From CAWGUU01 sp963825765 (GTDB taxonomy: Bacteria; Actinomycetota; Acidimicrobiia; Acidimicrobiales; AC-14): a DNA stretch of 64,000 nt. The notes below the pieces were generated by a model that was not told where the DNA came from, searched no databases, and saw nothing but the letters and a program-made list of their open reading frames with translations. The stretch spans positions 65,571 to 129,570 of the forward strand of contig CAWGUU010000007.1 of NCBI GenBank assembly GCA_963825765.1, given 5' to 3'. A program made the translations under genes and the position numbers. This document shows, in pieces, positions 1 through 8,552 of this stretch. How positions within the stretch are numbered: position 1 is the first letter of the stretch; each line of letters starts with the position of its first letter.

Positions 1-1
1 C

Positions 2-295
2 CGGGCGGTGGGCAGGGCCCGGCGGTCGGGGGGAGGGACCGAGGGCCCACCCGGCGCGGCGCCGGCCCTGAGGGCCGCTCTGGCGCGGGCCGCGGACCTG
101 CTCGGGCGCGACGTGCCGACGGTCCGGGTCCATCCGCCGGGCCTCGGTGTCGACGTCAGCCCGGTGGTCGTGGACCGCCTTCTGGAGGCCTCGGCCACCG
201 CCGGCTTGTGCCGGCCTTCGGCCGACGCGCCCACCTACTTCGAGGTCTGCCAGGGCTCGGCGCCACCCGCCGCGGACGCCTCCGCGGGCCCCTGA
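2..295 (+). CDS. Hypothetical protein, 5' end outside the window
   Basis: An open frame enters from the left edge and stops with TGA at 293–295, giving about 97 visible residues. The visible part is Ala/Pro/Arg-rich at first and then more protein-like, with a helix-like stretch (LRAALARAADLLGRD) and a terminal Cys-containing segment (TYFEVCQG). I do not recognise a family. It is followed after 86 bases by the DUF3566 gene on the same strand. In many actinobacteria gyrA precedes DUF3566, but this sequence does not resemble a gyrase A C-terminus. It could also be a chance frame in GC-rich DNA. Confidence 0.35.
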   Translation, partial: RAVGRARRSGGGTEGPPGAAPALRAALARAADLLGRDVPTVRVHPPGLGVDVSPVVVDRLLEASATAGLCRPSADAPTYFEVCQGSAPPAADASAGP

Positions 296-381
296 CCAGC
301 CGGCGACCGGCGCCCGACCGACTTGGCTGGGCCGAATCCGGGTACCGTCGAGTCGACGAGGCGTCCGACAGAGGGAGCACA

Positions 382-2475
382 TTGGCGCAGGGACGGCGAG
401 TTCGGCTGGTCCTCCGTAGGATCGAGCCACTTACGGTCCTGAAGTTCTCGCTGCTGCTCTACGCGAGCCTGTACCTGGTCGTCATGCTCGCCGGCTTCGC
501 GTTGTGGTCGGCGGCGTCGGTGTCGGGCCTGCGGGGCAACATCGAGAGCTTCGTGGGCGACCTTGTCGCGTCCGACGACTTCCACTTCCTCGGACGCGAC
601 CTGTTCCGGGCGGCCGCGGTCGGCGGTGTCATCCTCGTGACGATGGGAGCGGGCGTCAACGTGCTCATGGCCATCCTCTACAACCTGATCTGTGACGTCG
701 TCGGCGGCGTCGGCCTCGTGTTCGAAGAGGGAGCGCTCGGCACCCGCGCCCAGCAGCGGCGAGCGGCCCGGGCCGGCGGCGAAGTCCACCCCGCGACCGA
801 GGCCGAGCCGACCCCGAAGCGGCGACCCGGCAAAGTCGCGGCCGCCGCCGCGGCGACCACGCCGGCGAGAAGCCGTCGCCGCCCCGGCACCCCTGCCAGG
901 CCCGAACCAATCGCTCCGGCCGCGGCCGCCGGAACGGCTGCGGCCGCCGCCCGCGGCCCGGCCACCGCCGCCGTCGGAGACCGAAAGGCCGCCGCATCCG
1001 GCCCTCCACCGCGGGAGCCCGCGCCGGTCGCCGGTCGCCCCGTCCCGCCGCTGAGCATCGACCCTCGACCATCACCACGACTCGAGGCGGCACAGCCGGT
1101 GAGGTCGTCCTCCGCCTCTGCTCAGCCCGCCGCCAGCACGCCGACTGGCGCACCGCAACCGGGGGCGACACCGCCCCAGGCAGCGCGGCCACCGACCATG
1201 GCCGGCCCACCTCCGCCAACCGGTCCGGCACCTTCAGCGACCCAGGCGCTGCCACCCGTCAGACCGGCAGCCGACAGACCGCCACCCGACAGACCGCCAC
1301 CCGACAGAGAGGCAGCCGACAGGCCGGCACAGGACAGGCCGGGGCCTGGCACGCAACAGAGTCCGCAGTTCTCCCCGAAACTGCCACCGCCGGCGTCCGC
1401 GCCGCGGCCGTCGAGCCCGCCGGTACCGGCCTATCTGCCGCCACCGCGGACGCCCAGCTCCCCGGCGCCGCCGCCGGGGCAACCGGCACAGGCGAGTTCG
1501 CCTCCGCCAGCAAAGCCGTCGCAATCGATGCCTCCGCCCGCACCGGCACCGGCCGCAGCGGCGTCGTCGGCATCAGCAGCGCTTCCGACACCGAGTCCGG
1601 TGTCCTCCCCAGCGTCGTCACCCAAGCCGCCCCAACCGGGTCCGCCCGCCCCCAGCCCGGCACCAGCGTCGTCGTCGGCGTCGGCCCCGACCCCGACACC
1701 CAGTCCGGCGTCGGACGGCACCCCGTCACCGGCGGTGTCTCGCCCGCCTGAGTTGCAGCAGCCCCCGGCGAGCACGGCCACTCCGCCTCCGAGTGCGACC
1801 CAGGAGCCTGGTCAACGGCCCGCGACTACACCTTCGACCCCGGCGCCGGTTCCGCCCCCTTCGCAGTCGCTGCCGGATCGCGCCTCGGCTCTCCGTTCGT
1901 CGACTTCCCCGACACTGCCACCTTCGCCGCCGGACCAGCCGTCCGAAAGACCTCCCGAGTCGACTGGTACGGGTAGCACGACCCGGCCCGGCGCGGTGGA
2001 TCACATGCCGTCGGACTTGGCGTCGCGTGTGCCGTCTCCCGAACCGGCGAAGCCGGCACAGCCTCCCCCCCGCCGTCGCAATCGGCAGCGCCCTCGCCCC
2101 CGGCGGCGCCGTCGCAATCGGCAGCGCCGCCGTCCCCGGCACCCTCTCCACCCCCGCCCGCGGCAGCACCGTCGCAATCGGCAGCGCCCTCGCCTCCGCC
2201 ACCGCCGCCCCCGGCGGCGGCGCCCTCCCATTCGGCAGCGCCACCTGAGCCACCTTCGGTGCCATCACCGCCGGAAGCCCAGCCGACCCCACAAGCGGCC
2301 CCGCCGCCGGCGCCGACCCCGCCCCCCGAGCACCCGTCGGCATCGGCAACCACATCGGCGCCAGCGCCGGACCCCCCAGCGTCCCCGGCGGGGAATGGCG
2401 CGGCCCCATCCCCGGCGCCCGCGCCCGGCGGCCAGCCGGACTGAACTGGCCGGCGTCACGCCCGGTCTGGCGTAG
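382..2475 (+). CDS. DUF3566 membrane protein with a very long Pro/Ala/Ser tail; probable frameshift near 2071
   Basis: The start is TTG 382 behind GAGGGAG (371–377). Residues about 1–120 carry the DUF3566 pattern: a short basic segment, RIEPLTVLKFSLLLYASLYL as first membrane helix, a luminal stretch, and a second helix around VILVTMGAGVNVLMAILYN. DUF3566 proteins usually sit beside gyrA and tRNA-Ile, as here. After residue about 130 the protein becomes a tail of roughly 550 residues rich in Pro, Ala, Ser and Thr, presumably disordered and cytoplasmic. From 2072 the open frame switches to Arg-rich sequence ending at 2475, while the +3 frame continues the same Pro/Ala/Ser style (PSQSAAPSPP) to a TGA at 2442–2444. 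One missing C in the seven-C run 2065–2071 explains this, so the true stop is probably 2444. Confidence 0.8.
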   Translation: MAQGRRVRLVLRRIEPLTVLKFSLLLYASLYLVVMLAGFALWSAASVSGLRGNIESFVGDLVASDDFHFLGRDLFRAAAVGGVILVTMGAGVNVLMAILYNLICDVVGGVGLVFEEGALGTRAQQRRAARAGGEVHPATEAEPTPKRRPGKVAAAAAATTPARSRRRPGTPARPEPIAPAAAAGTAAAAARGPATAAVGDRKAAASGPPPREPAPVAGRPVPPLSIDPRPSPRLEAAQPVRSSSASAQPAASTPTGAPQPGATPPQAARPPTMAGPPPPTGPAPSATQALPPVRPAADRPPPDRPPPDREAADRPAQDRPGPGTQQSPQFSPKLPPPASAPRPSSPPVPAYLPPPRTPSSPAPPPGQPAQASSPPPAKPSQSMPPPAPAPAAAASSASAALPTPSPVSSPASSPKPPQPGPPAPSPAPASSSASAPTPTPSPASDGTPSPAVSRPPELQQPPASTATPPPSATQEPGQRPATTPSTPAPVPPPSQSLPDRASALRSSTSPTLPPSPPDQPSERPPESTGTGSTTRPGAVDHMPSDLASRVPSPEPAKPAQPPPRRRNRQRPRPRRRRRNRQRRRPRHPLHPRPRQHRRNRQRPRLRHRRPRRRRPPIRQRHLSHLRCHHRRKPSRPHKRPRRRRRPRPPSTRRHRQPHRRQRRTPQRPRRGMARPHPRRPRPAASRTELAGVTPGLA

Positions 2476-2498
2476 GCTTGATGGTCTGCACGAACGCC

Positions 2499-2574
<76 letters not shown>

Positions 2575-2575
<1 letters not shown>

Positions 2576-2709
2576 TGAAGAGACGAGCACTCTTGGCGAT
2601 GCTCCTGGCGGGGGCCGCCGCCGCAGCCATCCGGCTTCGCGGCGGCAAGGCCCCGGCCCCCGAGCGCGGCGGCTGGCGAGAGCTGTCCTCTGCTGACCTT
2701 CACTCGTGA
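2575..2709 (+). CDS. 44-aa small protein, DLW-39-like, starting on the tRNA CCA end
   Basis: The ATG uses the last A of the encoded CCA of tRNA-Ile (2575). The 44 residues begin MKRRALLAMLLAGAAAAAIR, a basic start and a short hydrophobic helix, and end with a hydrophilic tail containing GGWRELSSADLHS. Actinobacteria often carry a 38–40 residue protein of this plan (basic start, hydrophobic helix, Trp-containing tail; called DLW-39) near these tRNA genes, although the Asp-Leu-Trp motif itself is Gly-Gly-Trp here. The stop TGA (2707–2709) overlaps the GTG of the next gene (2706–2708), which suggests translational coupling. Function is unknown. A later start at ATG 2599 would still keep the helix. 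Confidence 0.55.
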
Positions 2710-3731
2710 GAGCCGTCGTCGTAGGTGCCGGCGCGGTCGGCGCCCGGGCCGCCCGGCAGCTCGTCGCCCTTGGTGACCTCGATCGGCTCGTCGTCGTCGA
2801 CCCCGACGCCTCCCGTTGCCAGGCGGTGGTGGAGTCGTTCGGCCCGATCGCGTCGTCGGTGGCCGACCTGGCCGCGGCCCTCGAGGTCGCCGGCGAGCGC
2901 CTCGACGTCGCCGGCGAGGAATCGACGCCGGCGGCCGTGCTCCTCACGTCACCGCCCGGCGACCATCCCGAGCTGGCCGCCATCGCCCTCGCGGCAGGTG
3001 CCATCGTCGTGTCGACCGCCGACTCGGTGGACGACGTGTCGGGCCTGCTCGCCCTCGACGCCACCGCCAGGGCCCTCGACCTGGCCGTCGTGGTCGGTGC
3101 CGGGTTCTCACCCGGCCTGTCCTGTGTCCTCGCCGCCTTCGCCGCCCGGAGCTTCGAGCAGGTGGACGAGGTGCACGTGGCCAAGGTCGGCTCCGGCGGC
3201 CCCGCGTGCCACCGTCAGCGGCTGGCGGCCTCCCGGTCCAAGGGCCCGGAGTGGGCCGGTGGCCGGTGGGTGGAGCCGGTCACCTCGGGCCGCCAGCTCT
3301 GCTGGTTTCCCGACCCGATCGGCGGGGTCGACTGCTACCGCGGCGCCCTGGGCGAGCCCCTGCTGATCGCGCCAGCCTTCCCCGGGGTGACACGGGTCAC
3401 CGCCCGGGCCGGCGCCGGTCGGTTCGACCGCCTGGTGTCCCGGCTGCCCGAGCTCCGCCGGGTCCGGCGCGAGAGCGACCTGGGCGCGCTGCGGGTCGAG
3501 GTGCGGGGCTCCCAGGGGGTCGCCCGGGCCACGCGGGTCGTCGGGGCCATCGACCGCCCGGCCGTGGCCGCCGGCGCCGTCACCGCCCTGGCCGCCCGGT
3601 GGGCCGTCGACCGCCGCCTGTCGAGCACCGGTGCCGCCGGCCTGGCGCAGATGGTCGACCCCGGCCCGTTCCTGGCCAGCCTGGCCGAACGGGGTGTCAA
3701 GGTCGCCGTTTTCGAGGGCGCCGCCGCGTAG
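2706..3731 (+). CDS. Saccharopine-dehydrogenase-like NAD(P)-binding protein
   Basis: 341 residues starting at GTG 2706, overlapping the preceding small ORF. The N-terminus MRAVVVGAGAVGARAARQL is a textbook Rossmann dinucleotide-binding loop (GxGxxG), followed by an acidic residue ending strand 2 (VVVDPD), which usually favours NAD(H). The rest resembles saccharopine dehydrogenase-like proteins that reduce or oxidise amino-acid-derived substrates, with a second domain containing GGVDCYRG and LLIAPAFPGVTRV. No specific substrate can be inferred. It converges on the Fpg-family gene with a 24-base gap and no obvious terminator. Confidence 0.75.
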   Translation: MRAVVVGAGAVGARAARQLVALGDLDRLVVVDPDASRCQAVVESFGPIASSVADLAAALEVAGERLDVAGEESTPAAVLLTSPPGDHPELAAIALAAGAIVVSTADSVDDVSGLLALDATARALDLAVVVGAGFSPGLSCVLAAFAARSFEQVDEVHVAKVGSGGPACHRQRLAASRSKGPEWAGGRWVEPVTSGRQLCWFPDPIGGVDCYRGALGEPLLIAPAFPGVTRVTARAGAGRFDRLVSRLPELRRVRRESDLGALRVEVRGSQGVARATRVVGAIDRPAVAAGAVTALAARWAVDRRLSSTGAAGLAQMVDPGPFLASLAERGVKVAVFEGAAA

Positions 3732-3755
3732 GCCCGACGCCGCGCCGCGCCGCCC

Positions 3756-4592
3756 TTACCGCACCAACCGGGACAGGCGGCGGTCGGCCAGCACCTTCCC
3801 ACCTGTCTGGCATGCGGGGCAGTACGTCACCTCGTAGGACTCGTACGACACCCGGCGCAGGTCGCCGCCGCAGGTGGGGCAGGGCGTGCCCGACCGGCCG
3901 TGCACGGTGAAGTGGTCGCCGATCTTGGTGGGAAGTCCGCCGCCCCGACGTCGCTCCAGCTCCAAGGCCTCCGCCAGCACCACCCCGATGGCGTCGAGCA
4001 GTCGTCGCCGGTCGTCCTCCGACAACGACGCCAGGGTGGCGTAGGGGGAGATGCCGGCCCGGTGCAGGACGTCGTCGGAGTAGCCCCGGCCGATGCCGGC
4101 CACCGTCTTCTGGTGACGGAGCAGGGTGTGCACCCGGCGGCCGTCGTCGCCCGTCATCACCAAGGCGGCGAACTCCTCCGACAGCGGCTCGGGACCGAGG
4201 GCGGCCAGCGGTCCGTCGTCGCCGGGCGCCAGGACCCACCACCCGGCCTTGCGCTCGGTGCCGAACTCTTTCACCAGCACCGCCGGCCGCCCCTCGAACC
4301 GCAGGCGCACCACCCCGAACTTGGGCCTGGTGGTCTTGGGCGGATCCTCGAGGTCGACCCGCCCTCCCTGGGACAGGTGCACGAGCAGCCGGAACCCGCC
4401 GTCGAACTCGAACACGACGAACTTCCCCCGCCGGCCCACTGCGTCGACGCGGCGGCCCACCAGCTCCTCGGGCGGCACCTCGAAGGTCTTCAGCCCGGAG
4501 AACTGCAAGGCCGTCGCCGATTCGAGCGGTGCGCCGGCCACCGCCTGCTCGAGACGCTCGGCCAGCGCCTGGACCTCGGGAAGTTCGGGCAC
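3756..4592 (-). CDS. Formamidopyrimidine/endonuclease VIII-family DNA glycosylase
   Basis: 278 residues beginning MPELPEVQALAERLEQ; after Met removal the N-terminal PE(L)PE motif supplies the catalytic Pro and Glu of the Fpg/Nei family. An N-terminal beta-sandwich domain follows (RRGKFVVFEFDGGFRLLVHLSQGG, with the conserved Lys), then a helix-two-turn-helix segment (IGRGYSDDVLHRAGISPYA). The C-terminal zinc finger CPTC…CPAC is present (residues about 238–262). The protein removes oxidised bases and nicks DNA by beta,delta-elimination. Length is typical. I cannot separate 8-oxoG from pyrimidine specificity; the absence of a clear HLGMTG motif argues for a distinct actinobacterial subgroup. Confidence 0.88.
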   Translation of the reverse strand: MPELPEVQALAERLEQAVAGAPLESATALQFSGLKTFEVPPEELVGRRVDAVGRRGKFVVFEFDGGFRLLVHLSQGGRVDLEDPPKTTRPKFGVVRLRFEGRPAVLVKEFGTERKAGWWVLAPGDDGPLAALGPEPLSEEFAALVMTGDDGRRVHTLLRHQKTVAGIGRGYSDDVLHRAGISPYATLASLSEDDRRRLLDAIGVVLAEALELERRRGGGLPTKIGDHFTVHGRSGTPCPTCGGDLRRVSYESYEVTYCPACQTGGKVLADRRLSRLVR

Positions 4593-4763
4593 CCGGCCAG
4601 AGTACGGCTGCTGAAAAAGGTGCGCGGCCGCGCACCAAGTAGCGAAAGGGCCGCCGGTACAATCTGCTCATGCACCGGGCTCCCGCCGCCCGGCTGCGAA
4701 AGGTGGTTGCAGGCACCGGGGTGGTCCCGCCCCTCCCCGGTGCCTCCCACCCTTCCCCGTCCT

Positions 4764-4800
4764 ACCATTGCCCATCCCACCATTGCCCATCCCACCGTTG
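4764..4800 (+). repeat. 15-bp tandem repeat upstream of the PPOX gene
   Basis: ACCATTGCCCATCCC occurs at 4764–4778 and again at 4779–4793, followed by a partial third copy (ACCGTTG). It lies 30–66 bases upstream of the PPOX start, in its likely promoter or leader. It fits the short junction duplications seen elsewhere in this window. Confidence 0.8.
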
Positions 4801-4829
4801 ATCGGCCGCCGCCGCACCAGGAGTCGCCC

Positions 4830-5258
4830 GTGCAGACGATGACCGAGCAGCAGGCCCGCGACTTCCTGGCGGCCGGTACCAGGACGGCCAAGCTGGCCAC
4901 CGTCCGCGAGGACGGCCGCCCGCACGTGGCGCCGATCTGGTTCGTGCTCGACGACGACGGGACGCTCGTGTTCACGACCGGCGCCGACACCGTGAAGGGC
5001 AGGGGCCTGCAGCGGCACCCCGCGGTCTGCCTGTGCGTCGACGACGAGACGCCGCCGTTCGCCTTCGTGATGGTCGACGGCAACGCCGAGACCAGCGAGG
5101 ACGCGGAGGACCTGCTCGACTGGGCCGTCCGCATCGGCACCCGTTACATGGGGGCCGACCGGGGCGAGGAGTACGGGCGGAGGAACGCGGTGCCGGGCGA
5201 GCTGCTCGTCCGCGTCACCCCGAGTCGCATCGTGGCCCGGGCCGGGATCGCCGACTGA
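4830..5258 (+). CDS. PPOX-class F420/flavin-dependent oxidoreductase
   Basis: 142 residues. GTG 4830 is chosen because AGGAG (4819–4823) lies six bases upstream; ATG 4839 is an alternative. The sequence has the split-barrel flavin-binding pattern of small pyridoxamine-phosphate-oxidase-like proteins: FLAAGTRTAKLATVREDGRPHVAPIWFVLDDDGTLVFTT, then KGRGLQRHPAVCLCVDDE. This matches the actinobacterial PPOX-class F420-dependent group, which reduces varied substrates with F420H2. The physiological substrate cannot be told from sequence. It is convergent with the PAP2 gene, 20 bases apart. Confidence 0.85.
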   Translation: MQTMTEQQARDFLAAGTRTAKLATVREDGRPHVAPIWFVLDDDGTLVFTTGADTVKGRGLQRHPAVCLCVDDETPPFAFVMVDGNAETSEDAEDLLDWAVRIGTRYMGADRGEEYGRRNAVPGELLVRVTPSRIVARAGIAD

Positions 5259-5277
5259 ATCACAGGTCCCGCCTGAC

Positions 5278-6087
5278 TCACAGGCCCCTGCTGGCGACGC
5301 GGTCGACCGCCATCCTGACCCCGGCTCCGGTGGCGACACCGATCGCCGCTCCGCCCACCACGTCGAGGGGGAGGTGGGCGCCGACGTAGACCCGGGCCAC
5401 GCTCACCGTCGTGGCCACCGCGAACACCAGCGGCCGGGCCCACCGCGGCAGGCTTCGGGCCGCCACCATGGCCAGGGCGAACGACACCCCGGCGTGGCCG
5501 GACGGGAACCCGAGGCCCCGCTCCTCGTTGCCGCGCACCACCACGTCGCCCAGGTGAGCCGCCGGCCGCCCCCGCCCGACCGACCGCTTCACCACTTTGC
5601 TGCCGCCCCACACCGCAGTGCCGGTGGTCGCCAGCACCAGGGCCAGGCTCCTGCGACCGGCCAACCGGGCTGCGCCCGCGGCCACGAACACCGCCGCCAG
5701 GCTTCCCGCCTGCATCACCGCCCAGACCGGACGGTGCAGCCCGTCGGGCAGGCCGTTCACCGTGCGGAAGGCGGCGCCCTCCGCCGACTGGACCAGGCGC
5801 CGGCGCGCCAGCACCGTCGTGACGCCGGTGACGGCCAGCCCGGCCGCCAGCAGCGCGAGGTCGCGCCGGCCGGCCGGCGCGCCGAACCGGGGCGGCGCAG
5901 CCGCGGTATACGCGGGTGAGCGGCCCCAGAACGCCGAAGGCGGGCCGAGGTCGCCGCCGGCGCCCGGCGCCCGGCCGAGCTCTTGACGTAGGCGTCGAAC
6001 TGGGCCCTCGCCTTCTGCTGGTGCTCCAGCGACCGGGTGGCCATCCGGCGCTCGATTCGGCGCCGGGTTCTCGTCTGGCCGGTCCAC
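5278..6087 (-). CDS. PAP2-family membrane phosphatase
   Basis: About 269 residues from GTG 6087. The three phosphatase signature blocks are present: KRSVGRGRP (KX6RP), GFPSGHAG (PSGH), and RVYVGAHLPLDV (RX5GHXXXD), spread over several membrane helices, so the enzyme probably dephosphorylates a lipid or undecaprenyl-type phosphate at the membrane. The first 75 residues are Pro/Ala/Gly-rich. Another frame on the same strand (ATG 6044) encodes a more protein-like start (MATRSLEHQQKARAQFDAYV), and a single-base shift near 5982–5990 would join it to ELGRAPGAGG of this frame. The true N-terminus is therefore uncertain. Confidence 0.85.
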   Translation of the reverse strand: MDRPDENPAPNRAPDGHPVAGAPAEGEGPVRRLRQELGRAPGAGGDLGPPSAFWGRSPAYTAAAPPRFGAPAGRRDLALLAAGLAVTGVTTVLARRRLVQSAEGAAFRTVNGLPDGLHRPVWAVMQAGSLAAVFVAAGAARLAGRRSLALVLATTGTAVWGGSKVVKRSVGRGRPAAHLGDVVVRGNEERGLGFPSGHAGVSFALAMVAARSLPRWARPLVFAVATTVSVARVYVGAHLPLDVVGGAAIGVATGAGVRMAVDRVASRGL

Positions 6088-6171
6088 GTTTTCTAGCAGC
6101 CGCCGGAGCTATCCTCCTGCCAACTCCCAGGTCGTCCTGGCCTGGAAGGAGGGCGAACCGGGAGGTCCGTG

Positions 6172-6450
6172 GTGGGATGTCTTCTCGTACTTGCCGCCTT
6201 TCTGTCGCCCCGGCTCGTCCTCTTCCTTCTGTTCCTGTTCAGCGACCGGCTGTCGATCGCGTTCAACTCGTTCTGGATCGGGCTGGCCGGCTTCATCTTC
6301 CTGCCGTGGGCGACGACCTTCTTCGCGCTGGCGTACGAGCCCATCAAGGGGGTCAGCGGCATCGGCTGGCTGTTCGTCGGCATCGGCCTGCTCTTCGACC
6401 TCAGCTCGTGGTTCGGTGGCGGCCAGCACGCCCAATCCCGCCGAGACTGA
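6172..6450 (+). CDS. Small membrane protein of unknown function
   Basis: 92 residues with three likely membrane helices: CLLVLAAFLSPRLVLFLLFL, FWIGLAGFIFLPWATTFFAL and GIGWLFVGIGLLFDL. GTG 6172 is chosen over GTG 6169 because GGAGG (6161–6165) has better spacing to it. Similar short three-helix proteins with an RLVL…LFSDRL start and a GIGWLFVGIGLL end are frequent in actinobacteria, but I know no function. It is divergent from the PAP2 gene across about 80 bases. Confidence 0.7.
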   Translation: MGCLLVLAAFLSPRLVLFLLFLFSDRLSIAFNSFWIGLAGFIFLPWATTFFALAYEPIKGVSGIGWLFVGIGLLFDLSSWFGGGQHAQSRRD

Positions 6451-6533
6451 GCACATCGCCGCGGAGGGGTCAGGGAACTGCTCGGGCGGCGGCGGCGTCC
6501 AACGGAGTAGGAGGCTCCGAACGAAAGGACCGC

Positions 6534-7148
6534 ATGCATCGAGCCCGGCGGTACCGGCGATGCGATCGTCTGGCCGCTTCAGTGGTGGCGGCAGTGCTCG
6601 TCGTCGGCCCGGCCGCGGGATGCTCGTCCGGACCGCGCCAGAGCGAGGTCACCCCTGACATGTCGACAGGTGGCGAGACGTCGTCCGGTGGCGGGTCGAG
6701 CGAGCCTCGATGCGGCGAGCTCCTGGAGTGGCGATCCACCGACGCACCCTTGACCTTGACCCCGCACTTCCCCGAGCCGGTCGCCCGTGGCGGGGACGGC
6801 CTGCTGCGGGGCACCGTCACGGTGACCAATCGCAGTGACGCCGCGCTCTCGGCGACGACCTCCGCCCAGCCCGATCTCGTGCTCCTCCGGGACGGCCGGG
6901 TCGTCACCCTCCCGATCGGGCAGCGGGCGGTGGGCGTGAGGGTCGACCTCGAGCCTGGCGCCAGCAGGGACTTCGAGGCGGCCGCCAGCCTGCGGTCGTG
7001 CGAGTCGGGGCCGTACCCGGCGGGCAATCCCCTGCCGGCCGGGACCTATCAGCTCGTCGCCTCCCAGACCTTCGTCGCCTCGCCGGCGCCGGACGGCAGC
7101 GGCGCGGTCGTCGCTCGGGGCGGGCCCTGGGAGTTCACCCTTCCCTGA
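6534..7148 (+). CDS. Predicted lipoprotein
   Basis: 204 residues from ATG 6534 behind AAAGGA (6523–6528). A basic start (MHRARRYRRCDR), hydrophobic core (LAASVVAAVLVV) and GPAAGC lipobox predict an acylated secreted protein, followed by a Ser/Gly linker. The body (residues about 60–204) looks like an immunoglobulin-like beta domain with alternating hydrophobics (LLRGTVTVTNRSD, TYQLVASQTFV). This suggests a cell-surface structural or binding role; no enzyme motif is visible. Confidence 0.7.
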   Translation: MHRARRYRRCDRLAASVVAAVLVVGPAAGCSSGPRQSEVTPDMSTGGETSSGGGSSEPRCGELLEWRSTDAPLTLTPHFPEPVARGGDGLLRGTVTVTNRSDAALSATTSAQPDLVLLRDGRVVTLPIGQRAVGVRVDLEPGASRDFEAAASLRSCESGPYPAGNPLPAGTYQLVASQTFVASPAPDGSGAVVARGGPWEFTLP

Positions 7149-7211
7149 CCGATGTCGCGGGACGGGCAGCCGACGCCAGGTCGACTGCCCGCCCTCGCGA
7201 AATGCTTCGGC

Positions 7212-8384
7212 TCAGGTCACGATCGTGACGCCGAAGCGGCTGGCGATCGTGCTCCACTTCTCGGCGTACATCGTCGATCCCGAGACCGCGATGTTCATGC
7301 CTCTGGCGTGGATGCCGAGCGCCGGGTCGTTGGCGTAGACGTAGAAGGGCGAACCCGAGTCGCCGGGCTGGAGAGCCAGGCCGCCGGTGTAGGTGACGAG
7401 GCCGGGAGTACAGCCGGCGGAGTCACAGAACTGGCCGTAGAGGCCGGTCACCGTGTGCCCGCAACCCTCGCCGGAGGTCTGGCCGCTGTGGCAGTAGTTG
7501 GTGAACCCGACGACCGGGTCGCCGGCGCCGAGGAACCGCCTGGTCCCGTTGGACACGACCGGGCCGATGTACGCGTAGTTCCCGTAGGAGCTGCCACCGA
7601 GGAGCTCCATGTCCCAGGTCGGGAACGGCGCACGGTTCACGACGGTGCCCCAGCCGTAGTACGGGGAGCCCGGCGACCAGACGGACTGGTTGGCCAGGAA
7701 GCAGTGACCCGCCGTCACCATGAACCGGGTTCCTGCGCTGTTCTGCACGGACATGCCGCTGGTGCAGGTGCCACCACCGTTGGTGATCGACGAACCGGCC
7801 CAATGCGGGGTGGAGTCGCTCACACGGGTGGCGCGGCGGGGTTCGCCCTGCACGACTTCGATGGCGTCGGGGAACTCGGCGACGAGGCCGGCGGCGACCT
7901 CGGCGGGAGCGTCGGTCTCGACGATCATGACGCCCCGGTCCAGATCGAGGTGGCTGGCGTAGCTGTGCTCACCGGCGCGGGCCTGGATCGACTCGTTGAT
8001 GCCCTCGACGGTGTCCTTGGTGATGGGCTTGCGCTCGATGGCGGTGACGATCTGCCCACCGCCGACCTCACGGGGAGAGATGTCGCTGCCACGGCCGGAG
8101 GCGGGGACGACCACGACGAGCCGCTCCTTCGCCGCGTCCCAGCGGACGCCGAGGGCGCCCCGGGACTCGACCAGTTTCTCGAGCCGGGCCGCGGCCTGCT
8201 CAATGGCCCGCGAGCGCTGGTCGGCGACGCTCGGGGGGCGGGGGGCAGCGGCGGGCGGCTCCTGGCCCGGCGTCTCCGCGGCGTGCGCCGGGATCGCGAG
8301 CGACAGAAGCATCGGGATGGCGAGGAGCAGGGCAACAAGGATGGGCCGGCGCCGACGGCGCCGAGGGGTGGTGATCTCGTTCAC
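7212..8384 (-). CDS. Secreted S1-family (streptogrisin-like) serine protease with prodomain
   Basis: 390 residues. GTG 8384 is chosen because GGAG lies five bases upstream and a signal peptide follows directly (basic TPRRRRRRP, hydrophobic core, cleavage near PAHAAE). A propeptide-like region (residues about 40–190) contains ALGVRWDAAKERLVVVV. The mature domain has the chymotrypsin triad: His in TAGHC, Asp in TWDMELL, Ser in GDSGSP, plus paired cysteines expected of secreted actinobacterial proteases. It probably acts in extracellular protein degradation. It converges with the lipoprotein gene. Confidence 0.88.
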   Translation of the reverse strand: MNEITTPRRRRRRPILVALLLAIPMLLSLAIPAHAAETPGQEPPAAAPRPPSVADQRSRAIEQAAARLEKLVESRGALGVRWDAAKERLVVVVPASGRGSDISPREVGGGQIVTAIERKPITKDTVEGINESIQARAGEHSYASHLDLDRGVMIVETDAPAEVAAGLVAEFPDAIEVVQGEPRRATRVSDSTPHWAGSSITNGGGTCTSGMSVQNSAGTRFMVTAGHCFLANQSVWSPGSPYYGWGTVVNRAPFPTWDMELLGGSSYGNYAYIGPVVSNGTRRFLGAGDPVVGFTNYCHSGQTSGEGCGHTVTGLYGQFCDSAGCTPGLVTYTGGLALQPGDSGSPFYVYANDPALGIHARGMNIAVSGSTMYAEKWSTIASRFGVTIVT

Positions 8385-8552
8385 GTGTTCTCCAGTGGTT
8401 GTGGTCGGCGCCCTTCGCGAAGGGCCGGGAGCGGCGTCGCCGCTACCCTCGACAGAGCCACGGAGACGCCGTCTGATACGTCGGACGACGTGGAGCAGGC
8501 TGCGAGCACCGCTCGGCTGCGCCGAGACTGACCGACCAGCAAGACTGGCGGG

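Noticed and set aside
7152..8531. 459-aa plus-strand frame opposite the S1 protease
   Set aside because: Antisense shadow of the protease gene, which has signal peptide and triad.
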